64,000 bases of DNA from Agrypnia vestita (GCA_016648135.1 JADDOH010000494.1:62001-126000); one strand, 5' to 3'; numbered from the stretch's first letter, positions 21,886 to 32,850 are shown. The notes: generated by a model not told the origin, from the sequence alone. Numbers and translations are program-made.

Positions 21886-22534
21886 GAACACCTAACAAAG
21901 ATTTACGTACATTTACATATATTTGCAAAGGATTTATATTCTTTAGTGAGTGAGACACATTTTTCCTCATTCGCTTAAAAATACAGATTTTTTATGATAA
22001 CAAGAGTTGACTTCATGGTTACTTTGAAGTTTTTAATGTCACGGTGCGCTGAGGGTAAATTCGAGCAAAAATTGATGAAATGCAGAAGATAGTTTCATAG
22101 TTGCATCATTATGGTTAAACTCATAACCGCTCAAGGCGCCACCTCCCCGCGAGGAGGTCGAGGAAGGCACCCTAAACCGGGGGGGTGCGGTGGAAATTCG
22201 CCCCCTGGACATGACAATCGAAAGCCTGGAGAAATAAAAACGACTGCATTCAAATGCGGAATGAAACCTAGTTTTTTGAGACAAGTAAAAAATTGAAATG
22301 TTTAAAATCTTCATGCCAGAAAATTAGAAGTATTTTGTTTTTGGTTAGTGAAGAAGAAATGATTACTACTGCAAAATAAAGCTATGCTAATATTATTGAG
22401 AAGAAATAGTAATTATATAATAGTTTTAGTTATAGTTAACATTACGTTTAAACCTTCAATTCAAATCAGACAAAATTTTTGAATTTCTCCAGGGGCATTG
22501 AGAGTGAAATTTTAGGATGCGACGAAATCATCAA
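21886..22534. other. no confirmed gene; GC-rich patch
   Basis: A GC-rich patch at 22110-22230 with a G-run is open on both strands (61 and 91 codons). This reflects composition, and there is no recognisable domain. Confidence 0.35.
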
Positions 22535-22850
22535 CTAAGATAAATGATAGAAGTCTCGCAAAATAAAGCTATTTATATAGCAAACGTGTATGGAAGTCAT
22601 TAGAGAGGGTAGCTCAGAGCTTACTACCTGCATAAATGGCTTAAGTATTCACTTGACACTACAACGTTCGCAATTTTACTGTAAGGACATCCACACATTA
22701 TCAAATTTTTAAAAAGTTGTATATTTGTTCTAAATGTTTAAGTTTCTTTCATATATTCAGATGGACCATGCAAGAGACATCTATGTTCCTTTTCATGACA
22801 AAGTATGCATAGATTTCGCAGCTGGAAAAATAAATATATTGCTACCTATA
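22535..22850 (+). repeat. dispersed repeat family A, plus copy
   Basis: GATAGAAGTCTCGCAAAATAA, GCTATTTATATAGC, ACGTGTATGGAAGTC, GGCTTAAGT, ACATCCACACATTATCAAA, AGAGACATCTATG and TAGATTTCGCAGCTGG in order. One of the longer copies, extending the family to about 310 bp. Confidence 0.8.
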
Positions 22851-24059
22851 TTCCACAGTTGGGTACGTTGTGCATCTGTAGTTGGTACTATCAATAATAC
22901 CTTCAATAGTTTAATTTTGCACTTCCAAAAAATTGACACTAAAGAAATTTTGATATTATTATCACTCAGGATAACACCCTAAATCAGTATTCTAGAAATA
23001 TTTAGTTATTATAAATTTAAGAACAGTGTTCTGATTTAATGTCCAGTGATTTTTGATCACCTCCATACAAGGTAATCACCTTATTAATTGCCTGGTAAAT
23101 GATGCAATTACTAAAAAAAATAAAAAATAACAGAGATTTTTGTGCGGTACAGTTTGTCCATTTTACCGCATAAGGTACGTTTCACGAAATGAAATAAAAT
23201 AACTCACTTGGTATTGCGGACACAAAGAGTGCGTATAATAGAGTTTACATAAGTTGGACCAAGTTTGGTGTCGGCCGACCGCGTCCTGAGAAAGAACATA
23301 TTAATTATCTCAACCGAGCGGTTCATTTTACAGTTCTTCCGCCCACTTGCGCAGAGCCCAGAGAAACAATTGGCGAAAAATTGGCGTGACCGACGCACCG
23401 CTTTCTCCGTAATTTTAGAAAGAAAAAAAAAAAAAATAAAATAAATTTATACTGTGATTACCTTGAGCCTCTCACATTATAATACCAACTCCCGGCAAAA
23501 CTTTTTTGCATATCGCTCGTCTTATTTGTTCAACACTATATTCGGCGACTTGGATCTCTTCAATTGACCAATCAATGAATTTAAAACTCTTGGATTTTTA
23601 CCTCAGTCATAAACCCCTTTTCTCTTTTTTAATTCATCTTTCTTTTGTCCAGACCTCGTATATATACGCAGATGTGTTGATCTGATACTATTATGCTATA
23701 TTCCTTTTGCTCTTCTATCTTCGCGGCTATTCTGAGAATGTAATTGTAACATGTCGTAGATACGAGTGTTTTCAAAAATGTTTTTTTTTAATATATCGCA
23801 CCTCAAATGCAAGATCATCTTCACTTCTATAAAATACGCATTATGATATAATGGGGCTTAAAGGTTTTTATTCTCGTTTTTTTAAATAGTACATTAGGCA
23901 TTAAAGTAGATATTTTTGTATATTATTATATTATATATTATATTATTGGTATAAAATATTATTATATTATTGGTAAAAGAGACTTTTATATTTACATACA
24001 GGATGTAATACTTTACAGGTATTAGGTAGTTCTGTTTTAATTGTGAGTAGAAGGTGTTG
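22851..24059. other. no confirmed gene; GC-richer patch 23150-23400
   Basis: The patch contains CGGCCGACCGCGTCC and CGCCCACTTGCGCAGAG. The remainder is AT-rich. ORFs here are short and featureless. Confidence 0.35.
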
Positions 24060-24225
24060 AAGCAACCATGACCTAATTAATTAATAGCTAGGTGACATCA
24101 AAGTTTGCACGTTTTTTTCATTATTTCTAAAATATTATTTGCAAAACGTTGAAATATCATTACAGTAACTCATACCGATTGTGGTAAATGTATTCACTTC
24201 AATACAAGTCAAATTTAATGATAAA
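24060..24225 (+). repeat. dispersed repeat family C, copy 2
   Basis: Collinear with 10262: TTAATAGCTAGGTGACATC, AAGTTTGCAC, a T-run, TTTGCAAAACGTTGAAATAT, CATTACAGTAACT, TTCAATACAAGT. Confidence 0.7.
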
Positions 24226-24640
24226 TATGTTGCAGAAAATGAAAAAATATCTTTCATCTATATACTATATATACATATTTTATAATACTATATATACAAA
24301 TTATCAAACCATAGAGAGCAGTTCGATTAGCGGTCTCGGAATATTTTTTCTTATTTTATTTTGACGTCTTTTTAATTTATATAATTAATTATTTAATAAT
24401 TTTGCAGCATTATTTTTCAATCGCCGGGGTTTGAAATAGTACCATTAGCTGCCGGCATGGAAAATATTAAAATAAAATATAGAAGTTGTTATAACTATTT
24501 CATAGGTGTCGGCTATAAATAAGTAAATATTTATTATTAGTACCACGATTTTTGACGGGTTATAGATAGTTTTTCTTAATTAATGAATATATATCCCTTT
24601 GTGGACACTATCCAGTAAATGTGTTCTTAGAGCAAACTGA
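24226..24640. other. no recognisable gene
   Basis: AT-rich, with TATATAC-type low-complexity DNA near 24260-24300. Confidence 0.45.
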
Positions 24641-24659
24641 TTTTTTTTAATGTCATAGT

Positions 24660-25067
24660 TTACAGGTGTTCGCAGCAATACTTTCTCCAATAATAGTCGC
24701 CGTCTGCGTGGAGAAACACCTCGAGATGAATAAGAATTGCCATTCCTTTGACGAAGACAGACAATATGTGTCGGGCTGGAAGGGTCCATTAGGGAAAATC
24801 CCCGAAGATAAAGTAGATCCCGGGATATTGTCACGTCTCAACAAATACAAATATTTTGCAAATCTCTCTGCACACGCCTCTGACCGAGCTTCGTGCCGAA
24901 ACACGGGCGGGGGACGAATGGGGAGCCGTCTGTTTGCCCATACTCAATATTTATTTTCAACAACAAAAAGACGCCGGATTTGGTTTCAAGGCTCGACGAT
25001 ATTCTATACGATGATACATTATCGGATTGAGATAATATTGATTATTTTCCATCACCTGGAGCGATAG
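24660..25067 (+). CDS. unassigned open frame, possible exon
   Basis: Open for 133 codons from 24666 in a GC-richer patch. It begins just after a pyrimidine-rich stretch ending TTTACAG (24658-24664), which would serve as a splice acceptor. The first 15 residues (FAAILSPIIVAVCV) are hydrophobic. The rest (GWKGPLGKIPEDKVDPG, then a basic RRRIW region) resembles no family I know. About one ORF of this length is expected by chance in 64 kb of this composition, so the call is weak. It could equally be a conserved non-coding patch. Confidence 0.15.
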   Translation, partial: LQVFAAILSPIIVAVCVEKHLEMNKNCHSFDEDRQYVSGWKGPLGKIPEDKVDPGILSRLNKYKYFANLSAHASDRASCRNTGGGRMGSRLFAHTQYLFSTTKRRRIWFQGSTIFYTMIHYRIEIILIIFHHLER

Positions 25068-25214
25068 AAGCTTGTGCGTTGGCCTGTGTAAGACGTACAT
25101 TTTGGCGAAGAGCTATACTTCATTTCATGATCAAGGCTTCAATATGCACACTCTCGCCAATTTGAAGGATTCAAAAGGAACGCTTCATTTGTAGTAGGTA
25201 TCGAAACATTAAGT

Positions 25215-25500
25215 ACTTCAATTAAGATAAAATAAAGAAGTCTCACATAAGAAACGTGTGAGAAAGTTTTTTAAATAATGGCCCAGGACTTATAATCTGT
25301 ATGCCAGCTGCTTAGCGATAACGCTATACTATTGTATAGATCTTCATTCACCATTTCCGTCGTAAGAACATCCACACATTATCACATTTTTGTAAGTTCT
25401 ATAGATTTACGTTCAAATCTGAGAATTTTTCGTTTATTTGAATGGACTGTGTTAGAGACATCTGTAGTCTTTTCTCATGATCTCGCAGATGGTTATACCT
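25215..25500 (+). repeat. dispersed repeat family A, plus copy
   Basis: AAGAAGTCTCACATAAG, AACGTGTGAG, TTCACCATTTCC, ACATCCACACATTATCACA, AGAGACATCTGTAGTC, CTCGCAGATGG in family order, with internal small insertions. Confidence 0.75.
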
Positions 25501-25626
25501 GAATATTTTTAAAGTGTAGTAATATTCAATATACTTTTTAATACATTCCTTTATACATGACATTCTTACGAATTATTTTAACACATAGACTAGCTTGAAA
25601 ATCAGTATTAGACTTTTGTACACAAT

Positions 25627-25675
25627 CAATCCTGAAGAAGAGAACATTGTTCTCGATGTATGACATGTGGATTGT
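25627..25675 (+). ncRNA. degenerate hammerhead ribozyme motif
   Basis: AATC + CTGAAGA, A, stem II GAGAAC/GTTCTC intact. The GAAAC segment is disrupted by a small insertion (GATGTATGACATGTGG). The tail GTGGTGAAAACAAAGTG follows at 25688. Near-identical stem II to the 6.6 kb pair. Inactive by inspection. Confidence 0.5.
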
Positions 25676-25769
25676 ATATTTAACAAAGTGGTGAAAACAA
25701 AGTGATTTCTGTTTTATTTTAATGATAATCAGTATTTTTAATTTTTTTAACTCCTTTCCTACACCAGTA

Positions 25770-25922
25770 TACATTTTAACAATATTTTTATATGTAGGTA
25801 TGTTCTAAGAATACAGTTACTGAATTTTGACCCCAGAGAGATGCTTAATTAAATAAGATAAATTATAGAAGTCTCACAGAGACGAAGCTATGAATATGAG
25901 AATATTACTTACTTACATATAA
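25770..25922 (+). repeat. dispersed repeat family A, plus copy (5' part)
   Basis: TAACAATATTTTTATATG, TGTTCTAAGAATACAGTTACTG, GACCCCAGAGAGATG, ATTATAGAAGTCTCACAGAG: collinear with 4745. It stops where family B begins. Confidence 0.75.
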
Positions 25923-25929
25923 AAATGTT

Positions 25930-26165
25930 GCTATAGGTCGATCACAATCAAAAGACCATTTCCTAGCATTGTACGGTAAGAAGAAAACGGGGAAAAGTTG
26001 CCTGGCAAGGCCGTATTACAGGCCTCAATATAATATTCCAAATAAATATATATTTTTTTAGTTTAAAAAAGGTTACTTAGTTACTAATTACTTATTTTGT
26101 GTTCATTTTTTGCATCGTAACAACATACATATTTTTTGCGCACATTCTTTTGAATGCGTTCTAGC
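25930..26165 (+). repeat. dispersed repeat family B, copy 2
   Basis: Collinear with 21590-21830 read on the minus strand, including CGGTAAGAAGAAAACGGGG, AAGTTGCCTGGCAAGG, CGTATTACAGGCCTCA and GCATCGTAACAAC. As in copy 1, it is preceded by family A in the same relative orientation. Confidence 0.8.
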
Positions 26166-27329
26166 TATAAGCACGTTGTCAAATTCAATGATTTACACAA
26201 AGTTAGCTACTGTTAGTAGATACTTCAATACTGTACTACTAAAAATTGTGCGTGTAGCTAAAAATTATCGCTGACGAGAGGTGGGAATTACAACGTTCAT
26301 TTATTCACTAAAAGTTGTTTCCTTTTCCGGGGGCGAGGGAGGATTTGGATCAGTCATTTTACATGGTTAATTTAGAGAGCAGGATTAGAACTGTTGTTCA
26401 TTTTAACTCTTAAAAGACTGCTAAAAATACCTTCGGGAACGATGGTGTAACACAGTGTCACATGATTAAAAATCGACAAAGTTTTTAGTATGTGGTAAAA
26501 AATATATATTTTCAATACAGATAAGACTTTTTAAAAAAGGTCCCTTTATATGTAAGGTAAAACATACATATTTGCATTATTTTAGTAAATTATCATAAAA
26601 TCATGGCATATCGATTTTGCGTGCGCTCACGATGACCTATCATTACAAACTAAATTCAACGACGCGGCGACTGCAGTCCGTCTTTGTCTAACACGTGTTA
26701 CGTGACTCTACCGTGCTCTTTCGTTATTGTTTTCTCTTTCACCGAAACCCAAGCAAACGCCATCTCTGTCCTACATGAAATGTGTGGTATTGTCGTGCTC
26801 TTTCTTGCTCGATTTAACTGCGACGTGCAATATTCTGCTCTCTTTTACACACTGACCGAAAATACGAGAGTAATGATTAATTTAATTAAAAAATCCGTAC
26901 GTTCGTAACAGTTTAATTTAGTCATTTTGGTGTGAAAATGTCTATTCGACGATTACAAAAAATGTGACGTTTTAGTTTTTATAAATGAGGTAGATATTTA
27001 ATATTTTCTATGACATGTAGACCTACATTACACCACCGACACTCAGTAGTTATTATCATAGAGATGTTCATTCGTTCCACTTCTCTGCAACTCACACTTC
27101 GCTGAAAGTTACACTTCACGGGCGGTAGGTGTTTGATATTCGAAATTCGATTAAAAACGTGTGATGTGTGAAGCCGAGTATAATGAAGTACCTACTTATT
27201 TGAAAGTTTCATTAAAAACGTGCGAAGTCGAGTATAATGCAGTACTTCATTGCAGTATTGTAAGTTCTGAGTGGACCCATGAAGCTTTCATGTAGGAGAA
27301 CTTAATTCGTCTGCATAAAATTACTAAGG
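26166..27329. other. no confirmed gene; possible worn hAT-like repeat at 27050-27290
   Basis: A GC-richer segment at 26640-26910 carries a 74-codon ORF without a recognisable domain. At 27160-27290, two GAAGTCGAGTATAATG-type phrases and an end CTGAGTGGACCCAT resemble the end of the low-complexity repeat at 51915-51945. Confidence 0.35.
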
Positions 27330-27690
27330 GTAAGGATTCCTCAACTTCTAGGCCCACAAGAGCATTCCTTAATTTAAAATTACACAAATACAAAACAAGC
27401 GCAGCCCAGAATCACTATTCATTTGTTGGGATAAAAAAAATCAATTCATTACCGGATAAATTTAAAAAAAAATTCGTTATTTAAAAATAAACTCAATAAC
27501 TTCTTGAAATTCCCTTATAAGTATTGTTTCCTTATATTTTTTTTTCACTATTTTTTTCTTGATATTTATTGTTTATTATTTTGCTTCTTAATACTTTTGT
27601 TATACAAAATGATCTTATTGTATGAATGATCATTGTATTATGTAATTGTGTACAATGATATGTATTTATAATAACAAAATAAAAAAATGT
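27330..27690 (+). mobile_element. LINE 3' end, plus strand
   Basis: The start encodes TRAFLNLKLHKY and later INSLPDKFKKKF, which resembles the last conserved block of jockey/CR1-type LINE proteins (the N.LP..IK...FK pattern). Stops follow, then an AT-rich 3' UTR and a short A-rich tail (about 27675-27688). Confidence 0.5.
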
Positions 27691-27781
27691 TGAACTCATA
27701 TTAGTTCTGTGAAATTCAAAACCATATTAATTAATCAATCGGAAAGACATACAGAAAAATCAAATCCACGAAAAAATATTT

Positions 27782-27857
27782 GGCTGCTACGGGGATTCGA
27801 ACCACGGATCTCCTCCTATCCGGGGCAGGCGCGTTATCCAATTACGCTAAAGCGGCC
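27782..27857 (-). ncRNA. tRNA-like module of family T
   Basis: 76 nt, minus strand. Acceptor ends GGCCGCT and AGCAGCC pair at six of seven positions. There is a D-stem GCG/CGC, a B-box GGTTCGAATCC, and CCCCGGATAGG in the anticodon region, which recalls tRNA-Arg. Best preserved of the three. Its anticodon stem is poor, so a pseudo-tRNA is more likely than a working gene. Confidence 0.6.
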
Positions 27858-28288
27858 TTGTACATTTCCGTGAATATATCGACCTCATCTGTAGGTCTCA
27901 TTATAAATTGATTGACATTTATTATCCATTTTTAGAGCAATCCACTTTTTTCTGACACGGTAGGCACAAATTACTTATGTAGAACGCTTCACAATTGCAT
28001 GGCACTCTGTATACACCTGGAGACTCGAACGGTGTATTATTATTTCCATTAATGTTAATTTTAATAGAGATGACAGTTACAAACTATCAATTATTTGGCG
28101 CCCTGTTCTTACGACATTGATTCAACACTTCAGAGACGTCGCAGTAAAGTCCGCCGACGTAACTAGTATATATTGCATACTGGCGACCTCTATTGTAGAA
28201 GAAGTGAACACTTCACAACAAAGTGCATATAATTTACGCCCTCGAAAGCAGTAATCAGTCCGCCCTCTACTTCCGCGGATAAAGGTCG

Positions 28289-28332
28289 TCCTCCTGATAA
28301 CGTTGAATAAGAATTCAACGAAACGTCGAGAA
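28289..28332 (+). ncRNA. variant hammerhead ribozyme motif (core mutation)
   Basis: CTC + CTGATAA (CTGATGA expected), C, long stem II GTTGAAT/ATTCAAC, then GAAAC, GTC, GAG. Stem I CTC/GAG and the GTC triplet are intact. The single G-to-A change in the core should abolish activity. Confidence 0.6.
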
Positions 28333-28614
28333 TCGTTTCTTGTAAAAACATACGGCTCGCATAAAATATCCGCAACTATTTACAGTTAAATATCGTAAAA
28401 ACCGTAATAACAACCTTAGCTATTTAAAAATTACTTTGTGTTACTGCCGCTAGAGGTCGCCAGAATTATTTATTATTTTTTTAATTGAGTGCAAGAATAT
28501 CCCTTTTAAAATGTGATTGTTTTAAGAAATGTGATATGATATTTTTCATATGCTTGTCTGAAATTACGCGTTTTTGAACAAGTTGTTCGATAACCACCCC
28601 CGAGGTAATAGGAC

Positions 28615-28660
28615 GCTCTCCTGATGACGCTGGATAAGACTTCAGCGAAACGTTGAGATT
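28615..28660 (+). ncRNA. variant hammerhead ribozyme motif, intact core
   Basis: TCTC + CTGATGA, C, stem II GCTG/CAGC with a ten-base loop, GAAAC, GTT, GAGA. Stem I TCTC/GAGA pairs fully. All conserved core bases are present. There is no loop between the AC and GT of stem III, fitting the reduced-stem-III class that is thought to act as dimers. Confidence 0.7.
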
Positions 28661-28717
28661 TGCTTCTCAGTTAAATATAAAACATTTTATTTAACACATA
28701 AATATTTCCAACGACCT

Positions 28718-28742
28718 TATATATACATATATATATATATAA

Positions 28743-28798
<56 letters not shown>
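28718..28798. repeat. (TA)n microsatellite
   Basis: About 80 bp of almost pure TA dinucleotide, with one interruption near 28741-28746. Confidence 0.95.
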
Positions 28799-28800
<2 letters not shown>

Positions 28801-29160
28801 AATAACCTTAACTCTTTAATAAGTTGTTCGAAGATCACATTTCACAAAATAATTATCCACTGGCATTGATTTTAATAAAATAATGTTCATTCCAATTAAT
28901 ATGCTTCCACGAAAATTTTACTGCACGGCGAGAGAATTTAATATACAGAGAAATTTCCATTAAAATGATATTCGACACCACCCATCATGTGACGCGCGCA
29001 CAATTGATAAATATTCACCCCCAGGTGGAAATTTTAGCAGAGGTAAACCAGCTCTGTAATTAGCATGCATATGTAAAACCTTCAAAACATAATTGCATCG
29101 TATTTGTCTTGGATTTCCTTTCATGTCCTAAGATAATAATAGACAGGAAGTAATTAGTTA
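28799..29160. other. no recognisable gene
   Basis: AT-rich with one slightly GC-richer patch (28975-29060). Nothing assigned. Confidence 0.4.
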
Positions 29161-29258
29161 TATATTTTTTTAAATAGAGAAATGAACATGGATATGTGTC
29201 GCGCAATAATTTATATTTTTTATTTTAAATGTAAGCTAAACGCTTGTGCTATGATAAT
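29161..29258 (-). repeat. SINE family S, body only
   Basis: Minus strand: TAGCACAAGCGTTTAGCTTA ... GACACATATCCATGTTCATT ... CTATTTAAAAAAATATA, matching the distal body of the copy at 7905. The tRNA head is missing. Confidence 0.65.
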
Positions 29259-29660
29259 ATTATACAAGGGATTGATACCAGGCGGTTAAGTAAAACCTTT
29301 TTGACTATACTGTATCTAGGTAGGTACAAAGATTCTAGGTATTCATTTAAATATTTATTAACGCCTTAGTGAGCTTTTTTAGTATATATACAAAGTACAA
29401 GAATTTTTATATACCTAGCATAAAAACGAATAATAATAACAAACTAAAAAATTCATAGAAATAAGACTTACTTAATAGAGAAATGAACAGTCATTAAAAC
29501 ATTAAAAAATATATCTTTATATATAAACAATTATTAATATAGAAAACAGTAATTATTAAAACCTTTAACAAAACAAAAAAAAAAAATTAAAACAAAATAC
29601 CAAATAAATATTAAACCAAAAAATATAAGATATAAATAAATAGGTATAGATAATCAGTTA
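29259..29660. other. no recognisable gene
   Basis: AT- and A-rich low-complexity DNA. Possibly an A-rich retroelement tail at 29570-29640. Confidence 0.35.
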
Positions 29661-29666
29661 CTATCT

Positions 29667-29713
29667 ATACCTGATGATGAGAGGGACTGCTCCTCTCGAA
29701 ATTATAGTAGTAA
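29667..29713 (+). ncRNA. variant hammerhead ribozyme motif
   Basis: TAC + CTGATGA, T, perfect six-bp stem II GAGAGG/CCTCTC, GAAA, TTATA, GTA, GTA. The core CTGATGA and GAAA are intact. Stem I is only TAC/GTA. The stem III region is unusual (TTATA). A distinct lineage from the 6.6 kb and 28.6 kb copies. Confidence 0.55.
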
Positions 29714-29804
29714 TTTAATAACTCATATTGTGTGTGTGTATTAAAAAGTAAAGTAAAACATATTTTAAATTTTAATGTTGCACCACGAAGTATCTGCCAA
29801 ATCT

Positions 29805-29945
29805 TTCAATGATATTCTTACTATTTTCAAATTAAGCTAAACGCTTGTGCTATGAAAATAGGACTAACTTGCTAGTCTGGAGTGAGGTTCGAACCCGCGA
29901 CCTTTGGATTACGTGGCGAGTGTCCTAACTAGACCAAAAAGCTAC
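29805..29945 (-). repeat. SINE family S, head and proximal body
   Basis: Minus strand: tRNA-like head at 29874-29940 with B-box GGTTCGAACCTCACT, then TAGTCCTATTTTCATAGCAC and TTTAGCTTAATTTGAAAATAG. The distal body seen at 7905 is absent. Neighbouring 29161 has only the distal body, so the two may be separate truncated copies. Confidence 0.75.
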
Positions 29946-30025
29946 TCATTTTCCATATATAATTTTTTTTCTGTATTTCGATTGTCTATAATTCGATTTT
30001 TGAATTTAATTTGTTAGTTTACAAT

Positions 30026-30068
30026 TGTATCCTGACGAAGAAGCAATGCGCTCTGAAACATATTTACA
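30026..30068 (+). ncRNA. degenerate hammerhead ribozyme motif
   Basis: TATC + CTGACGA, imperfect stem II AGAAGC..GCGCTCT, GAAAC, AT, ATT (GTT expected), TAC. The triplet and stem I are damaged. Tail AGTGGTGAAAACAAAGTTAA at 30086. Closest to the motif at 18293. Confidence 0.5.
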
Positions 30069-30099
30069 TTTTTTTCAGTACATAAGTGGTGAAAACAAA

Positions 30100-30670
30100 G
30101 TTAATTTTTATTAATTATAAAATATTTAGGTTGGTAGTGAATCTATAAACCTATTTTTTACCTACCCACAAGAATAAATAATTGAAATTTTCGATTAGTT
30201 ACTAGAATGTTGATTTTTCGAACACGCGAATTTATAAAAGTGTCAAAACGTAAGATATAGGTTAATTGATGCTGAATAAAGTATGAAGTCACCTTTGTAA
30301 CCGGTGAGATGCTCTTATTTTTAGGTGAGTGGGAGGAAGACGTTCCACATCGAAGGAGATGAATCAAAAAGTTTTAATGTTATCCAGTTTTTGATGGGCA
30401 CATCTCGGGGATCCCTTTGACTTGTATGAGGATGTATCAGGACAACATAACTTCAATAGGCACGCTAATAATTCATCAGACGAGAACATGTCAACACCGC
30501 TATGCCTGCAGCTGACAGATTATCCTCCCGCCTGAAGTACGTACAAATAAGACGATAATGTTAATTACTAGACTATCTATACCGTGCCGAAAGCAATCAA
30601 TTATATAACTCATCGAAGTTAGGCTTTAACATTGCGATGAGAAATTATTTTTGGAAACTTAACTAACTTA
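30100..30670. other. no recognisable gene
   Basis: Mixed composition. ORFs short and featureless. Confidence 0.4.
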
Positions 30671-30673
30671 CCA

Positions 30674-31135
30674 TCACGCCGTTTCCCCGTGGGGGTAGGC
30701 AGAGAGCGTAGAGCGCCATACTCTTCTGTACTGACATACGACTTTCGCTTCATCTACATTCATACATCTTCGCACGCAAGCTCGACGGTTGTTGGGGCTT
30801 CTAACAGGACCGTCTTCTAGTATCTGGTTAATCTGGTCATGCCACGTCTTCCGTGGTCGCCCTCTCTTTCTGGCGCCGTCAACACTTGCATTATATATAT
30901 TTCTTACCATTCTTTCCTCATTCATTCGCTCAACATGCTCAAACCACCCGAGTGACCCTATTTTTACTCTATGTATTATGCTACGATCAGCTTTACATTC
31001 ATTCTTATATCTTGATTCTTTTCTCTATCATACATGAATTTGCCACACATACGTCTGAGGGATCTTATCTCCACTGCATTCAATCTACTTTCGTTCCTCT
31101 TCTGCCAGCTCCAGGCTTCACTTCCATACATTAGT
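30674..31135 (-). pseudogene. RTE-like LINE reverse-transcriptase C-terminal region, frameshifted
   Basis: On the minus strand from 31135 the text starts LMYGSEAWSWQKRNESRLNA, then EIRSLRRMCGK. After a frameshift it continues in an 83-codon frame with MNEERMVRNIYNA, KRGRPRKTWHDQI, NNRRACVRRCMNV and WRSTLSAYP before the stop. This order is the conserved extreme C-terminus of RTE-type LINE proteins in insects. The catalytic domain is absent. The 3' border carries a short TTAG-type repeat (TTAACTAACTTACC on the plus strand), as RTE elements often end in simple repeats. Confidence 0.8.
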
Positions 31136-31436
31136 GTCAGAAACCAGAACTCCATTATGTACCGCTAGTTTGGAAAAAAAATTGGGGTTAAATATAAAAC
31201 TGATGTAATTAAAATGATCGTAAAAATGGTATCTCTTAACCATTTTTTTTTACCACCTTAAATCTGAACACAGCAATCATAGAGATTAAAGTAAAGGCTA
31301 ACGTATATAAGAAAGAACAGAAAAAAGTGATTTTATAGAGTGAAATTGAATAAAGAGACTAAATAGCTAATTTCAAAGGTTTCGTAATAGTTTTCTTATA
31401 TTCGTAGAAACTGCCATGAAATATGTCAATGAGGAC

Positions 31437-31942
31437 TAGGGAATGCAATCCCGATCCCGCGAGATCTCGAGGCTTTTTACGAGATCAATCCCGAACCGAA
31501 AAATCGAACGAGATTATCGGGATTGATCAGCATTTTTATGATTTGTATGTTTAATTGTTTATGTCTATAGAGCTTTTAGTAAGTACCTAAAACTTATGTT
31601 CATGTCACATTCAAGTAATGAAAATAGCTTTGAATAATATATTCTGTATTTTATCAACCTAACATAGTAATAAAAACTACTACTAGTTAGTAGTTTTTAC
31701 TCTACTACATTGACTGATTGATGCTTGGAAAAACGCCTACAAAAACTTTAATGCAATGATTAATAATGAATATTTTTATTAAAATTGCTGATATAAAAAT
31801 GCAAGGCATTGTCGTTAATTGCTATTCAGCTCTATAAACAAAAAAAAAAAACACAAAAGTATTCGGGATCCCGATCCGTAGGGATCCCGCGGGATTGGAA
31901 ATTCTAATCTCGAGGGATCCCGACTCGGGATTGCATTCCCTA
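31437..31942. mobile_element. non-autonomous hAT-like element with exact 8-bp target duplication
   Basis: Flanked by ATGAGGAC on both sides (31429-31436 and 31943-31950). The terminal inverted repeat TAGGGAATGCAATCCCGA is perfect over 18 bp. Subterminal zones are rich in GGGATCCC/TCGGGAT palindromes, likely transposase-binding sites by analogy. The interior is AT-rich, with a poly-A stretch and no transposase. An 8-bp duplication and short TIRs are hAT hallmarks. The intact duplication suggests a young insertion. Confidence 0.9.
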
Positions 31943-31950
31943 ATGAGGAC

Positions 31951-32500
31951 GTTATGGTTATTTTCTATTTTGTTGTATGACTTCAACATTCTAGATATAG
32001 AGTTAAAGTGGGCCGTATTTTTAGTGAAAGTTGAAAGAGAAAAGGTATTACATATCCTAAGTCGGTGACTAGGAAAATTCAAAGTTATGAAATGGTGCCA
32101 CAAAGGAAATTTGAAAACTGAAGAAATTGTTACGAAGATTCAAGCGATTTTTTATGTCATCTGAATGTTGAGTGGCGCGTGGCTTTGTGTGACTGCACTA
32201 CCAACCAAATAAAACCTTCCCCATTTTCTCGAAGGAGGGATCTGAATTCAATTTGTCCCGAGGAGAAGAGTGTCACAGCTTCCCGCGACAGCCTTCCAGG
32301 GAATCCCCAACAGCCTGGTAATGGCGTCACGCGCGGGCCCCATCATTATTAACTACGGCAGACATGGGGCGGCGCGGGGAGCGGGACGGGGGAGGCTTAT
32401 ATTCCGGGCTAACACTAAACACATGCCGCACACGTGCTCACGAACACGCACTCAAATGTCTTTTATTGAGGTTTTGTGTAGTAAAAGCTCTGTGGCCTGA
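31951..32500. other. GC-rich unique island at 32160-32480
   Basis: The most GC-rich stretch in the window (GGCGTCACGCGCGGGCCCC, GGGGCGGCGCGGGGAGCGG) next to TTATTAAC. No repeat relatives and no convincing ORF. Could be a CpG-rich promoter or enhancer. Inference only. Confidence 0.35.
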
Positions 32501-32766
32501 GATGCAATGCACAGCTGTAATGCAACTGCAGTAAGCGAGCGTCTTTGAGTTGTATTCGTTTTATTGAAGTCATTATTCAAGATAAAGATATATTTCTTAT
32601 TCTAAAATAAACAAGGATGGCAGATAAAAGGTTGTACTTTATTTCTTCTTCACAAGCTATTTTTCACCCATCTTTGATTAAGGTCGCTGTTCATCTTTAT
32701 GAACATAACCAGATATGTATTATTTCAGAGGTACATATGTTTGAAGAACTCCATAATCACACATAT

Positions 32767-32850
32767 AAAAGTTCTAGCTTTTTAATTTTCTAAGGCGCGT
32801 TTCGCTTTATGAGTACGCTTTATGTGAGAAAATTAAAAAGGTAGAACTTA
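32767..32850. repeat. inverted repeat with 23-bp arms
   Basis: AAGTTCTAGCTTTTTAATTTTCT is mirrored by AGAAAATTAAAAAGGTAGAACTT, with a spacer that itself contains a TTTCGCTTTATGAGTACGCTTTATG repeat phrase. Possibly a minimal MITE. Confidence 0.65.

Larger units (their letters stand above)
27735..28475. repeat. family T repeat with internal tRNA-like module, copy 2, interrupted
   Basis: 27735-27985 is collinear with 13366 (ACAGAAAAATCAAATCC, module, TTTCCGTGAATATATCGACC, GCAATCCACTTTTTT). The expected continuation ACTTTGTGTTACTGCCGCTAG reappears only at 28430. The intervening ~440 bp therefore look like an insertion, and that insertion carries the hammerhead-like motif at 28289. Confidence 0.75.

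Noticed and set aside
22111..22296. Glycine/arginine-rich protein exon
   Set aside because: Short, G-run driven, open on both strands, no splice signals that convince.
24666..25067. A real 133-residue protein with signal peptide
   Set aside because: Not fully rejected but kept at low confidence: about one ORF of this length is expected by chance, and no family is recognised.
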